A DNA stretch of 64,000 nt. Origin: Rhineura floridana. Lineage: Eukaryota > Chordata > Lepidosauria > Squamata > Rhineuridae. A program made the position numbers and the translations under genes. Location of the stretch: contig NC_084482.1 in assembly GCF_030035675.1 (NCBI RefSeq), forward strand, positions 230,487,943-230,551,942. The letters run 5' to 3'. This document shows, one piece after another, positions 10,279 through 21,185 of the stretch. The notes beneath the pieces were generated by a model. It made no database searches and was not told the origin of the DNA. It worked only from the letters and a program-made list of their open reading frames with translations. The first letter of the stretch is position 1; each line of letters begins with the position of its first letter.

Positions 10279-10876
10279 ATGCTTAGCTGTGTTGTGGGAC
10301 CCGTTGAGGAACTGAAGATTCTCCCCCCTCGCCCACCCCATTCCTGTGTAATATCATCCGAACAGACGGACCCATCAGGGCACAGTTTCTCCTGGCCGCT
10401 TTTCCCTCCCGTCTCCTCTTCATCCAACATCTCACAATATTTCCCTCCTCGGAGTTTCTCTACAGCAGCAGACCTTTGGTTGTGAAGGCTGAAATGGTCC
10501 TGTGGGGCAGGAGGGTGGACTCGAGGCACTGTTCTGGGTCAGATCACTCTAGCTGTCTGTCCTTGGGGTTCAGAAAAGCAAAAAGGGACTTTGCTTTATT
10601 TTTAATCGGATTTCACAATGGAAACCAAACTCTTGGCAGGGGCTGCAGGTCCTTGGTTCAGAGGACAGGGATTTGTTTACTCCTTCAAAAGCCTCCATGA
10701 GAAATGGAATCCCTTTGGCTCTGTAAGGACTAGTGAGAAAATTGGCCAGCTGCCAAAGCTGTTTACATTGATTGCCAGAATTTAACACACCCACGAGCCC
10801 AAAAAGTTTATTTAAAAAAGAAAATACAGAATAAAGGATCTCTGTTTCAAAGGGGGTGGATAGGAGAAATCCACAA

Positions 10877-11140
10877 CAGTAGGGCCCCGCTTCTTGGTGC
10901 ACCACTTTTTGGCATTCCGTTAATACGGCGCCAGTGGGGTGATCAGCTGGAGGGGGGTGGAGCTCCCCGCACTCGAGCTGATCGTGCTGATCAGCTTACT
11001 ACAGCTGATCTTCTCCTCTTCTGGTGCAGTCAGTGGGTTAGGTTCCAAACCCTCGTGCTACAGCTGATCCACTTTTCGGTGGTTTTTGCTTTCCGGTGGG
11101 GGTCTGGAACCTAACATGCTATTTGAGTGGGGCCCTACTG
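10877..11140. mobile_element. Tigger-like (Tc1/mariner) MITE
   Basis: The 264-base unit starts CAGTAGGGCCCCGC and ends GTGGGGCCCTACTG, giving inverted termini of about 14 bases. A TA follows the right end. The interior has GCTGATC runs in both orientations and no reading frame, so this is a non-autonomous remnant. Assignment to the Tigger group rests on terminus style only. Confidence 0.55.
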
Positions 11141-11999
11141 TATATCCCAATGATTTTCAAAAGCTGCCTGACTGCCAGCAATTCCCAACAATACATTTTG
11201 ATTCTACAATTGCAATCCTATGTATAATTAACTTAGGAGTAAGTTCCACAAGGTTCTTTCTTCTGAGAAGTCATGCAGAAATCCAACTTGCAAAATGGAG
11301 CCCTTGTTCAACAAGGACTGTTTTAAGTCTGTTGAAATGCATCCAGTATTTATTTATATAACAAAATCTATATACTGCTTACTCGACAGAAAGCCTCTAA
11401 GTGGTTCACAAAGAACAATTTAAAATATGCATTTAAACAAGGAGAAATTAAAAGAGAAATCTAACAGGTAAAGCAAACTGGGTTTAGGCTCACCTAAGCT
11501 GTTCCCTCAAAAACTTTTTTTTAAAATGTGCATGGCATTTTTATTTTTAATGTGGAGAAGGGTCACCGGCCAGAAAAGGGCTTCCCGCCTCCCCTCCCTC
11601 TCCATGTGAAGCAGATGAGCACCTTCAGCCACTTTGCTCTTTAAGGGTTAACCAGTGAGGACAGACCGAAAGGGAAGAGCCCAAAGGAGGGACTTCCCCT
11701 TCCCGCCCCACCTCTCTGCAAGAAATGCAGGGGGAGCCTCGAAACAAAGGTATGCAATTGGGGCAGAGGGGAGGGTGGGTGAGGGCGAGGGCGCCCCTGA
11801 AGCACCCCTCCCAGCAGACCCTCCAGATCGGAGGCTGCAGCTCTGCCCCGTCCCGTCTGCCTCTCCCCTGAGATCAGCTGTGATAGTTGAATAGTGAGGC
11901 TCTTCTTTCAGTGCCTTCATTGTGCCTGTTGCACTGTGTGTATTTCTGTGTGCTTAATTTCGTTTAAAGCAACACAACAGCAGCATAGTAACAGCAGAT
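11141..11999. other. No recognised gene
   Basis: Contains a GGATTGCA/ACTTACTC-type run near 11205-11250 that belongs to an old reptile interspersed repeat. A GC-rich stretch at 11.58-11.88 kb has overlapping antisense open frames without domains, some of which could be promoter-like DNA. Confidence 0.35.
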
Positions 12000-12560
12000 G
12001 TTGAAATGCTTCCGGACCATTTTCAAGGGAAGCCCCACGTAGAGCGCATTACAGTAGTCTAGGCAAGAGGAGACCAGGGCATGTACCACCGATGAGAGCA
12101 GATGATTGGGAAGGTAGGGGCATAGCCTCCGTATCAGATGCAGTTAATACAGTGTTGCCCGGCTCACAGCCGAAACTTGAGCTTCCATAGACACTTGGGA
12201 GTCAAGAATGACCCCGAGGCTACAGACCTGGTCTTTTAGGGGCAATTGTACCCCATTGAGGACCAGGTCCAAATCCCCTAACCTTCCCTTGTCTCCCACA
12301 AACAGTACCTCGGTTTTGTCAGCGTGGGAGTTGTGGTCCAACAACATCTGCAGGCACACTGGTTGGGAAAGGCTGGTCTAGATAGGCCGATTCATCCAGG
12401 AAAACTTGGAGCTGAGCAGCCACTACCCTCTCAATCACCTTGCCCAGAAAGGGGAGAGTAGAGACTGGGCGGAAGTTGTTAAGATCCGCAGGGTCTAACG
12501 AAGGCTTTTTTTGCAAAGGTCTTATCACAGCCTTCTTCAACAATGTTGGCATAGAACCTT
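12000..12560 (-). mobile_element. L2-clade LINE fragment, internally deleted
   Basis: On the minus strand the left-to-right order of translated pieces is: KKAVIRPLQKKPSLDPADLNNFRPVS and LPFLGKVIERVVAAQLQ (RT fingers) at 12319-12552, then ADKTEVLFVGD and LVLNGVQLPLKDQVCSLGVIL (palm/thumb) at 12144-12359. The intervening RT core, including the YADD motif, is absent. Old and broken. Confidence 0.7.
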
Positions 12561-12568
12561 CCCTTAAG

Positions 12569-13090
12569 CAGTGGCGTCACTAGGGAGGGTGCGGGGGGGT
12601 GGACCGCACCAGGTGACACCTTCAGAGGGAGGTTATTCTCAGCTTTAATTTAAAAAAAAATTAAGTTTCTAGGTGGTCCGGTTCTCGAGATATACATAAA
12701 AACGTCAGCCCACCCATTAAATCTTTTTTAAACTACTGTATAGCAGTTTGTAGCTTTAACCCCGCCCATTCAGGATTGCAGCCAATCAGTGAAGTGTTTG
12801 TTTGACCCGTGGCAGTGTTTAGTAAACCTCATTGCAAAGCCAGAAAATGGTCCCCCCCCCGTTTATTTGAAAATCTCATAAATTGGGTAAGTATATATAT
12901 TTCAGTTTTTTCCCCTCTTGTGTGTAGGAGTCAGATCCTGGGCAGTGTTTTGAAAACCTTCGCAATACCTGCTTTTGTGGGGGTAAAAGCATTGCTAATC
13001 CCATATCTCCAGAGTAAATTCCACTGAATTCAATAGGATTTACTTTTGAGTAGACAAGGTTATGAATGTGCTGAAAATCAATGGGACTTT
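12569..13090 (+). mobile_element. hAT-like DNA transposon remnant
   Basis: Starts CAGTGGCGTCACTAGGG, a hAT-style end shared with remnants ending at 2978 and 15771 on the other strand, followed by GGTGACACC. The right limit is uncertain. The interior has no recognised transposase. Confidence 0.35.
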
Positions 13091-13479
13091 GGAGTGAATG
13101 TAAAAAAGAATTGTGTTTGTGTTCTCTTTCTGTCCCCCCCTCCTCCAGTCCTATTTTAAAGCAAGTAGGCAGGGCTTACGTAGGTATTACAGTTTTTATT
13201 CTGTACGAAACGAATACTGATTTTTTTAGAACTAATACTGATTTTTCTGCAATGACCAACTGGTTTGACAACAAACTATTATATGGGCTGTATGTATTTA
13301 TACATCTGCAGTGTGTGTGTGTGTTGTCTTTCCAACGACCCTGTGAGGTAGGGTTGGAAAACAAGGCAGCTCACAACAAGAAATAAAGCCATTTAAAATC
13401 CAATAACCATAAAGCAAGAATAAACAGTTGGAAAACAGCCTAAAGAGGTATGATTCTGAATTTTAGGTTGGGTGAATGA

Positions 13480-13700
13480 AGTTTATTTCTTTATTGTTTG
13501 ATTTATATCCTGCCCTTCCTCACAGTAGGAGCTCAGGGCAGCAAACAAAAGCACTAAAAGCACTTTAAAACATCATAAAAACAGACTTTAAAATATATTA
13601 AAACATCTTTGAAAATATTTTTTAAAAGCTTTAAAAAAACATCTTTTTTTTTAAAAAAAGAAAAGGCTTAAAAACACATTAAAAAGCAATTCCAACCCAG
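13480..13700 (-). mobile_element. L2-like retroposon 3' tail
   Basis: Antisense tail: TTTATTGTTTGATTTATATCCTGCCCTTCC and GGAGCTCAGGGCAGC, then A-rich runs with AAAACATC. Same tail class as at 7920-8090. Confidence 0.6.
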
Positions 13701-15589
13701 ACTCAGTCTTGGATAAGGTCTCAACTGAAAAGAACAAGTTGAAAGAAGAAGTTCCTTATCACTTGAGGCTGTAGTTCTCTGCACACTTCCCAGTTTGAGT
13801 AAGCCCCATTGAATACATTGGGATTTGCTTCTGAGTAAAGAAACATTGGATTGCACTCTAAATATATTTAAAGATTGTGTAATTCATAAACATATTTGAG
13901 AGTCATGTTTATATAAATATTTCTTCATACTGTGTCCCAATAAGTATTGGATTTCACACGATGGTTGTAGATGATTTTTTCCTCTACATTTTAAGTGTGC
14001 CCTTCTTCCTGGGGGTGGTTGTGGTTCTCCATTGTTTTCATCCTGAGGGGAGGATAGGCTGAGAGATGGTGAGTAGCACATTTCAGGTCTCTTCACCTCC
14101 CCCCCTTTTTAATTTGTATTTATTTTATATTTCTCCAATATCTTCCCCTGGCTGTTTTTATGTATTTGAAATATTTTCAGATTAAATCAATAGGAAATCA
14201 TAATTGTGAACCTCCCTAAAAGCAATTTACCTATCCTTCTGTTTTGGCAAAGTGATGGTGTGAAGGCCTGCTGGTAGAACAAGAGACCATGTTTGAGGCA
14301 TGTTATAAGGTGTTTGCGGACTTTGTCACACATTACTTTTTGAGACCTGTAGATTCATGTTGGAAAGAACAGGTGCACGTATTGAATGGTGGCTTGGGTG
14401 CTGTTTTTTCAGTCTACGCTGCATGCGTAGCGAAGGTGATTCGTCATCTGGCAGCTAGCTTCATAACGTGAGAATGAAAAACATTTGGATCACCATTCAC
14501 TTGTTTACTTTTCTCACTATTGAGACCACTTCATATATTACTTTTTCATACACAGAAATTTAATCTTTGTATAGGAAAAAGTATTTTGTAAAATGTGAAG
14601 GAGAGTGGCTGCCCACTCAGTATAACCACTGTACAAGATCTACTCAGCCACTGTAATTACCTTTTTGTTTTGAGTGCCCTTTTGTCTGGGTCTTGGTTCA
14701 GGTGTGTATCCAACTTTGATGTGCTTATGGAAGGGGTGTGCAAGTAGTGCCCCCCCCAAGTGTGGAGGCTTGGACAAACATTGTGTTATGGAAAACCAAA
14801 GTCTGTGTGAAAGTACATATTTGGAAATGCCATCAGTGTAATCCTAAACACACTTAATAAATAATATCGAACTTGCACATCACAAAATATATTATGGTCA
14901 TGTCCATAAGCACCAGGAGGGTAGTCACCCAGGGGGTCTTAGTCCCTCTGCTTTTTTGGGAGCAGGGTCCCTATGTCTCCAAGCATCCTACAGTCAGCAT
15001 GAAAAGGGAGTGCGTTAGTCACTGAAAAGAGACTTCTAATATGCTTGCTTGCCTTTCCTGCTGAAAGGAGGTGAGTCAGCCACTGAGAAGACTCTTCTCA
15101 GTTGCTAAAGCTCTCCACTTTCATGCTGATTGGCTCCTAGAGATGTTTGTTGTTGTGAGATAATGCATTAACAAAGATCTCATTCTTAATCCAGGAGCAA
15201 AAAAGGGTGTACGTGGCTGTAACTATCATGAAGGGACCCTGCAGCTCTGAATTTTCTACTAAACAACTGATAAATACCTATGTAACTTTTTGTCTGGGAC
15301 TTATTATTAAGAATCACTTTCCATAATTGTAAGGAGGTGTGTCCACACGCATGCATCCCAGGCACCTAAATGAGGGGTGGTAGCAGCATAGGGACATGAG
15401 CAGGTGTCTTATTCCAGGGGTTTCCAAACCTTTGTTCTACATAGACCACTTGAAAATTGCTGAGGGTCTGAAAGTATCTGAAAATTTACTATGGGCATAT
15501 GCAAGATAATTAACTCCCATTAGTGATAAGAGCAAGAATTTGGGCTGTGCGTATAATATTGTAATTTAAAGGTGTAATTTTAATTTTGC
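13701..15589. other. About 1.9 kb with no recognised gene
   Basis: Near 13800-13860 a CATTGGGATTTGCTTCTGAGTA run is an old interspersed-repeat piece. Around 14900-15250 there is a paired GAAAAGAGACTTCT / GAAGACTCTTCTC arrangement that may be a decayed DNA transposon. The short frame at 14289-14471 shows no domain. Confidence 0.4.
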
Positions 15590-15771
15590 TAGTTGTTTAT
15601 GTCACTACTATTGCCATTACATTCAGTGATATACGGGAATTACGATTTGCGAGTAACATTAGTACAAAAGACATTACTAAGGATTCTGTATGGTCTGGTA
15701 CGGGAGGAGGTCCATGGGGGTGACACCATGAGTTACCGCACTGGGTGACACCAACCCTAGTGACATCACTG
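15590..15771 (-). mobile_element. hAT-like DNA transposon end
   Basis: The right edge is the reverse complement of CAGTGATGTCACTAGGG, followed inward by TTGGTGTCACCCAGTGCGG, the same family as at 12569. No transposase was seen. Confidence 0.35.
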
Positions 15772-16004
15772 CTGCTAGGCAGACACAAACTGCAAAGGCT
15801 GATTCCTCTGGAGAGGGAGGAGAAAATGTCTGGGTGGCGGGTGGGGGCATAAGGAGATCCCGGTCTCTGGAGTTGTGGGCGGGAAGCGTGAGCAGCGTAG
15901 CTGGGATTGGAGGAACTGAAGGCAGCCGAAGTTTCCCAGCTCCATTGATAAGCACTCTTTGAGTACGATTCTGGAGCCAACTGTGCTTTACCTTGCCCCT
16001 TTTG

Positions 16005-16145
16005 AGTGTTGATATGAAGGAACTATTTTGCTGCTGTAAGTGTGCACCTCTTTTATTCTTTCAATAAGTGATTTCTATTGACCAGTGTGCGTTCATTCAG
16101 GAGAGGGTTGGGTTTGAACCGGTACCTTGGTCACTGACCACAACT
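16005..16145 (+). mobile_element. LTR-like repeat, right-end piece (block A)
   Basis: Matches the last ~140 bases of the LTR-like repeat at 29661-30279 (AAGGAACTATT, GCTGTGCACCTCTTTTATTC, CCACTGACCACAACTA). It is a fossil piece, separated from the left-end piece at 17014. Confidence 0.45.
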
Positions 16146-16149
16146 AACC

Positions 16150-16480
16150 ATGTGTGTGTCCTGCCACATTGGTCCAGATGATATTAGAGACAGCCCCATG
16201 GTTGTGATGGCAGCTGTGAAGCCCTGAGCTGGACCTGTGAGTCTAACCTCAGCATGTATGTTGAAGTCACCCAAGACCATCACCCTGGGGAACCGCAACA
16301 CCAACGCCAAGACCAGCTCCACCAGCTCAGGGAGGGAGACTGTTGGGCAGCGGGGCGGCCGGTACACCACCAGAATCCCCACTCTGTCTCCCTGACCCAA
16401 TGCCAGGCACACACACTCACTGCTGGAGGTGTTAGGGACAGGGTACCTGGCAGGGGAGATAGATTCCCTGCAGACAATTA
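16150..16480 (-). mobile_element. L2-clade LINE endonuclease fragment
   Basis: Translates on the minus strand to CLALGQGDRVGILVVYRPP and VMVLGDFNIHAEV, the APE endonuclease core with its GDFN motif, as in the L2 at 42.5 kb (GQRDRLGILLVYHPP, LVLGDLNIHAE). A near-identical fragment lies at 54806-55150. Both ends are cut. Confidence 0.75.
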
Positions 16481-16484
16481 TTAT

Positions 16485-16670
16485 TATTAATATTTATTAG
16501 TCGCTTTTTCCAAAATGGAACTCAAAGCAACTTACAAAAAAAGACAATTGTGCTCAAAATGGCTTATAAAAGCAAACAACAATTACAAAAACAGTTTCAT
16601 AATAAAACAATAACAGATGTCACAGCAAACACAAAACCCTTTTCAATACTAGAAGTATAACATGACATTC
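16485..16670 (-). mobile_element. Retroposon 3' tail
   Basis: Starts with ATTATTATTAATATTTATTAG and runs into an A-rich antisense tail with AACTCAAAGCAACTTAC, the usual end of an L2-type retroposon. Confidence 0.5.
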
Positions 16671-17013
16671 TTTAGCAGGCCACATTATACCTCTTGGCAA
16701 TATGGCAAAAATAACAGGAAGTTAAGACCGTTCCAGCTTTGCTCCTAGAAACGCACAGTCTCACTCCTGCAGCCACTTCTTGCAAGCCCTCCAAAGGCCG
16801 GAGGTAGTGGGGTAGCTCGAAACGCCGCATTCATGGTTTTATGCACGGTAGCTCAGACAAGTCCCATCATCTTCCAGAGAACTTGCCACGTTGATAAGAT
16901 TGCAACCTCAACCCCCTTCTTAATACCGCTGTTAAAGGCGCGGGGGTGGAGAATATGGCTTTTGCAGGGGCTTGTTTCCGTTGGCTCCGTTGTGCCAACC
17001 GTTGTGTGGTTGT

Positions 17014-17460
17014 GTAGCAAAGAATTGTGGGGTTTCATTTGTTAAAGTGGGATCTTAACAGTTTAACATTTCATTTCTGTCTTAGAGCTCTGAGTTGGCA
17101 GTTTTATTTCCCAGCTGTGGATACTCAGAGGCCCACCCTGACACCCCCTTGTCAGGAGAAGCCGGGCTCCATCAAGCTCGTCAAGACTGGGAAGCTTTAC
17201 AGAGGATGTTCCATTTGGTGACTGATGGGCCCTTTTTTCATGAAGAACTTTCCTTATTGGTTAATTGGTTCCAGCCTGTTGCTGGGCAGTTTGCCATAAG
17301 TATGGGGCTCAAACCTTAGCTTTTGTTCATCATGCCTATCTGATGTTGTCTGCTGAGGTTCCATTTTGCATCGACTCTCCTGACTGTTCCTCTCTCTGAG
17401 GAGAGAGGGACTGTGCAACTGTCTACCTGCGTGTAAGTATAGACTAGGCTAGATAGCTTA
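17014..17460 (+). mobile_element. LTR-like repeat, left-end piece (block A)
   Basis: Begins TGTAGCAAAGAATTGTGGGG and matches the first ~450 bases of 29661-30279, with more differences than B and C show to each other. It contains a GATTGGTTAATTGG-like CCAAT box (reverse) and CATAAGTATGGGGC, a TATA-like site. It is an old LTR-type fossil marking the left edge of duplicated block A. Confidence 0.45.
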
Positions 17461-17499
17461 TAAGTAATCTTCCAAGCTCTGAATCAGAGACGCAAAGCT

Positions 17500-20400
17500 C
17501 TCCTCCAACAGCACATTTCAAACGAGTTGATTTTTCTCTTATCCGCTTTTTTCACTGTCCAACTTTCACATCCATACACAGAGATCGGGAATACCATGGT
17601 CTGAATGATCCTGACTTTGGTGTTCAGGGATACATCTTTGCATTTGAGGACCTTTTCTAGTTCTCTCACAGCTGCCCTCCCCAGTCCAAGACTTCTTCTG
17701 ATTTCTTGACTATTGTCTCCAGTTTGGTTAATGACTGTGTCAAGGTATTGGTAATCCTTGACAAGTTCAATGTCCTCATTGTCAACTGTAAAGTTGCATA
17801 AATCTTCTGTTGTCATTACTGTGGTCTTTTTGACATTCTGCTGTAGTCCTGCTTTTGTGCTTTCCCCTTTGACTTTCATCAGCATTCGTTTCAAATCATT
17901 ACTGGTTTCTGCTGGTAGTATGGTATCATCTGCATATCTTAAATTTTTGATATTTCTCCTTCCAATTTTCACACCTCCTTCATCTTGGTCCAATCCTGCT
18001 TTCTGTATGATATGTTCTGCATATAGATTAGACAAATAGGGTGATAAAATGCACCCCTGTCTCACACCCTTTCTGATGGCGAACCAATCGGTTTCTCCAT
18101 ATTCTGACCCTACAGTAGCCTCTTGTGCATAGTATAGGTTGCACATCAGGACAATCAGATGCTGTGGCACCCCCATTTCTTTTAAAGCATTCCATAATTT
18201 TTCATAATCTACACAGTCAAAGGCTTTGCTATAATCTATAAAGCACAGTGTGATTTCCTTCTGAAATTCCTTGCTCCATTCCATTATCCAACGTATGTTT
18301 GCGATATGATCTGTGGTACCTTTTCCCTTTCTAAAACCAGCTTGGACATCTGGCACTTCTCTCTCCATACAAGGTATAAGAGCCTTTACTTTACTTGCAT
18401 GGCATATTAAGGCAATAGTTCAGAAATTACTGCATTCCCTGGGATCCCCTTTCTTTGGCGTTGGGATATATCTTGAACGCTTCCAATCTGTGGGCCATTG
18501 TTTAGTTTTCCATATTGGTTGCCTGGGGATTTTTTCATAGAGTTCTTCAGTGTATTGCTTCCATCTTCCTTTTATTTTATCTCAGTCTGTCAGTTTGTTC
18601 CCCTGTTGATTATTCAACATCCCTATTTTTGGTCTAAATTGTTCTTTAATTTCTTCCTGTACTTCTTCATAAAATCTCTCAATTTCCTCTTCTTCTGTGT
18701 TTGCAATTGGAGAAGGACTTAGATGATAGTTATGTTGATAGGTTTCCCATTAAATCTCATTGATATCACTCACTCAGACTGTGCATTATAGCTCCTAATT
18801 GCTTTTGCTACGTTACTTCTCACTATTAGAGCAACCCTGTTTCTTCTTAATTTCTCATTTCCTGCATAAAATATTTTGTAGTTGCCTGATTGGAAATGTC
18901 CCCTTCCTGTCCATTTTATAATAATAATAATAATAAAAATTTATTTTTAGGCCGCCTATCTGACTGAGTGAACAGCCACTCTAGGCGGCGTACATAATTA
19001 ATTTTAAAATACAGTTATAAAATACACATATAAATACAATTATAACATATTCAGTTTACCTAAAATTAACTAGGGGTTCTATATGCCCGCTGAAATAGCC
19101 ATGTTGTTAGTCCTTGGCGGAAACCTACCAGGGAGGGGACATGGCGTAGATCGTATGGCAGAGAGTTCCAGAGGGTGGGGGCCACAACCAAGAATGCCCT
19201 CTCTCTGGTCCGCACCAGTCTAGCTGTTTTAACTGGTGGGACTGAGAGAAGGTCTTGGGAGGCTGATCTCATCAGGTGGCATACTTGGTGATGCTGGAGG
19301 CACTCCTTTAGATATACTGGACCAAAACCGTGTAGGTCTTTAAAGGTTAGTACCAACACCTTGAATTGGGTTCGGTAAACAACTGGTAACCAGTGTAGAT
19401 CTTCAAGTACCGGGGTGATGTGATCCCACCGGCGGCTATTCGTAATCAACCATGCCGCCGCGTTCTGTACCAGCTGTAATTTCTGGACCGTCTTCAAGGG
19501 TAGCCCCACGTAGAGCGCATTGCAGTAGTCTAAGTGAGAGGAGACCAGTGCATGCACTATCCGCGGGAGCAGATGAGTCGGAAGATAGGGTCGCAGCCTC
19601 TGTATCAGATGTAATTGATACCAAGCTGCCCGACTCACTGCTCATACCTGAGCCTCCATGGACAGCTGGGAGTCAAGAATGACCCCGAGGCTGCGAACCT
19701 GGTCCTTCAGGGGCAAATTAACCCCATTCAGCACCAGGTCAAAGAGAAAGGAGCGGAACCACTAAAAAAGCCGCAGAGAGATCCAGGAGGACGAGGAATG
19801 AGTATTCACCCCTATCCAACGCCCTCCTCAAATCATCCACCAGGGCGACCAAGGCTGTTTCAGTTCCATGTCCAGTCCTGAAGCCCAATTGGAATGGATC
19901 TAAATAATCCGCTTCCTCCAAGTGTGTCTGTAGCTGTTTAGCCACCACGCATTCGATCACCTTGCCCAGAAATGGTAAATTGGAGACTGGGCGGAAGTTA
20001 TTCAAGTCTTGGGGATCCAAGGAGGGTTTCTTTAAGATGGGCTTTATTACCGCCTCCTTGAGGGCAGATGGCAGCGCCCCCTCTTCCAAGGAGGCATTTA
20101 CCACCGCCTTGATCCCTTCACTCAGTCTCTCTTTACAGCTCATAATGAGCCATGTGGGGCAAGGATCAAACAAACAGGTGGTCGGTCTCACAGTAGAGAG
20201 CACCTTGTCCACTTCCTCAGAAGGAAGAGGCTGAAACTGATCCCACCGGACCGGATCGCAACTGGCCACCTCTGGCCCACTTTCTGTGTCCACGGTGTAC
20301 AGAATCGAACTCTTCAGATGATCTATTTTATCAGCAAAATTTTTTGCAAATGCGTCACAGGAGGCTTTAGAGTGCTCCAAGGGTTCCTGCGCAACTGGAC

Positions 20401-20815
20401 CGACCAGGCTTCGGACCCCTTGGAACAACCTCCTGGGACAACATTCTGCAGATGCAATACAAGCAGCAAAGAAACCCCTCTTTGATGCCTCTGTTGACAC
20501 TTGGTAGGCCGCTATTTTAATTCACTCACGCCAACTATTGTAATGTTGATGCGTTCTATTTCTTGCTTGCCAATTTCTAACTTTTACTGGTTCATGCTTC
20601 TCACATTCCATGTTCCTATTGTGTGTGTCGTACAACTCCGGACTCTCCTTTCGCATCTGTGAGCATCAGACTCTGGGCTTCCTTTTGGCTTTGACCCAGC
20701 TGCATCATTAGTGACAGCACTACTCGTACTTGTCCTTTGTTCTTCCCCAGTAGCTCACAGAGTGCCATCTGTCCTGGGAGTAGCATCTTCCAGCACTATC
20801 TCGTTGTGCAGCTAA
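17500..20815 (-). mobile_element. BovB (RTE) LINE, block A copy, split by an L2
   Basis: The minus-strand frame at 17484-18368 encodes an RTE-clade reverse transcriptase: EREVPDVQAGFRKGKGT, FIDYSKAFDCVDYEKLWNAL, KGVRQGCILSPYLSNLYAE, LRYADDTIL and FPISVYGCESWTVKKA. All match the BovB family. Upstream (right) parts match the BovB endonuclease start, but the middle of the endonuclease and the region before the RT are missing. The copies at 30.7 kb and 60.5 kb share that loss. An L2 insertion splits it at 18919-20513. It lies antisense in the intron before finger exon A. It cannot be functional. Confidence 0.85.
18919..20513 (-). mobile_element. L2-clade LINE inserted in BovB A
   Basis: The 3' end is a TAA run with a GGCCGCC motif at 18920-18960; the 5' end is truncated at about 20513. 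Flanks are ATTTTA on both sides (18913-18918 and 20514-20519), a target-site duplication. Minus-strand pieces include KEAVIKPILKKPSLDPQDLNNFRPVSNLP, FQLGFRTGHGTETALVALVDDLR and LLDLSAAF (RT), and YQLHLIQRLRPYLP with LDYCNALYVGLPLK (C-terminal part). The palm with YADD is missing, so it is broken internally. Blocks B and C have the empty site. Confidence 0.85.
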
Positions 20816-21185
20816 CAGGGGGCGAATATTTTGGGAGGGAGGGGATGCAAACTGCCCTTTGGGCAGTGGAAAGAGCCATTTCCCTGTCAGACAGGATCCA
20901 TCCTAGGTTTGTACATTCCAGCTGTGCATAAGTACTGGGCTGTCCACCTTAAATAGAGGAACAAGAGAGCAGATTTTCATTAGAATTCTCTTTGTGTGTG
21001 TCTCTTTTCACAACCTGCTACCAAGCAACTACTGCTAAACTAACTCCGTACAAGGCCTCAAGCTTTGACAGGTAAACTCTGATATCAACAGAGCTCCCAG
21101 AAATATGTTTTCATAAGTACAAATCATAATATATTCACAGGATTTCTCCATAGCATTTTATCTCCTTTCCTTTCCTTTCCATCAG
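20816..21185 (+). promoter_or_regulatory. Conserved intron 3' end and splice acceptor before finger exon A
   Basis: About 370 bases shared with 32330-32704 and 62190-62561, including GGATCCATCCTAGGTTTGTA, AAGTACTGGGCTGTCCACCTTAAA, CAAGGCCTC-AGCTTTGACAG and AGAGCTCCCAGAAATATG. It ends in a polypyrimidine tract (CTCCTTTCCTTTCC) and ATCAG. This supports a real acceptor copied with each finger exon. Confidence 0.8.

Larger units (their letters stand above)
7610..10530 (+). repeat. Four tandem copies of a KRAB-B-exon unit
   Basis: Each copy has the same order: a TGGTCAAAAGTAACT-type run, a TGTCTGTTTCCTTG polypyrimidine tract, the KRAB-B-like exon, then CTTAGCTGTGTTGTGG and TTCCTGAGTAATGTCATCC in the following intron. 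Copies start near 7610, 8200, 8880 and 10085. Copies 1 and 2 also share a CATGGAAGAGAAGGCTCTCA run, and copies 3 and 4 share a CCTCGGAGTTTCTCTTC run. Tandem exon duplication explains the pattern. Spacer sizes differ because of retroposon insertions. Confidence 0.85.

Noticed and set aside
11655-11894. GC-rich paired frames as a host exon
   Set aside because: Overlapping frames on both strands with low-complexity composition and no domain or splice context.
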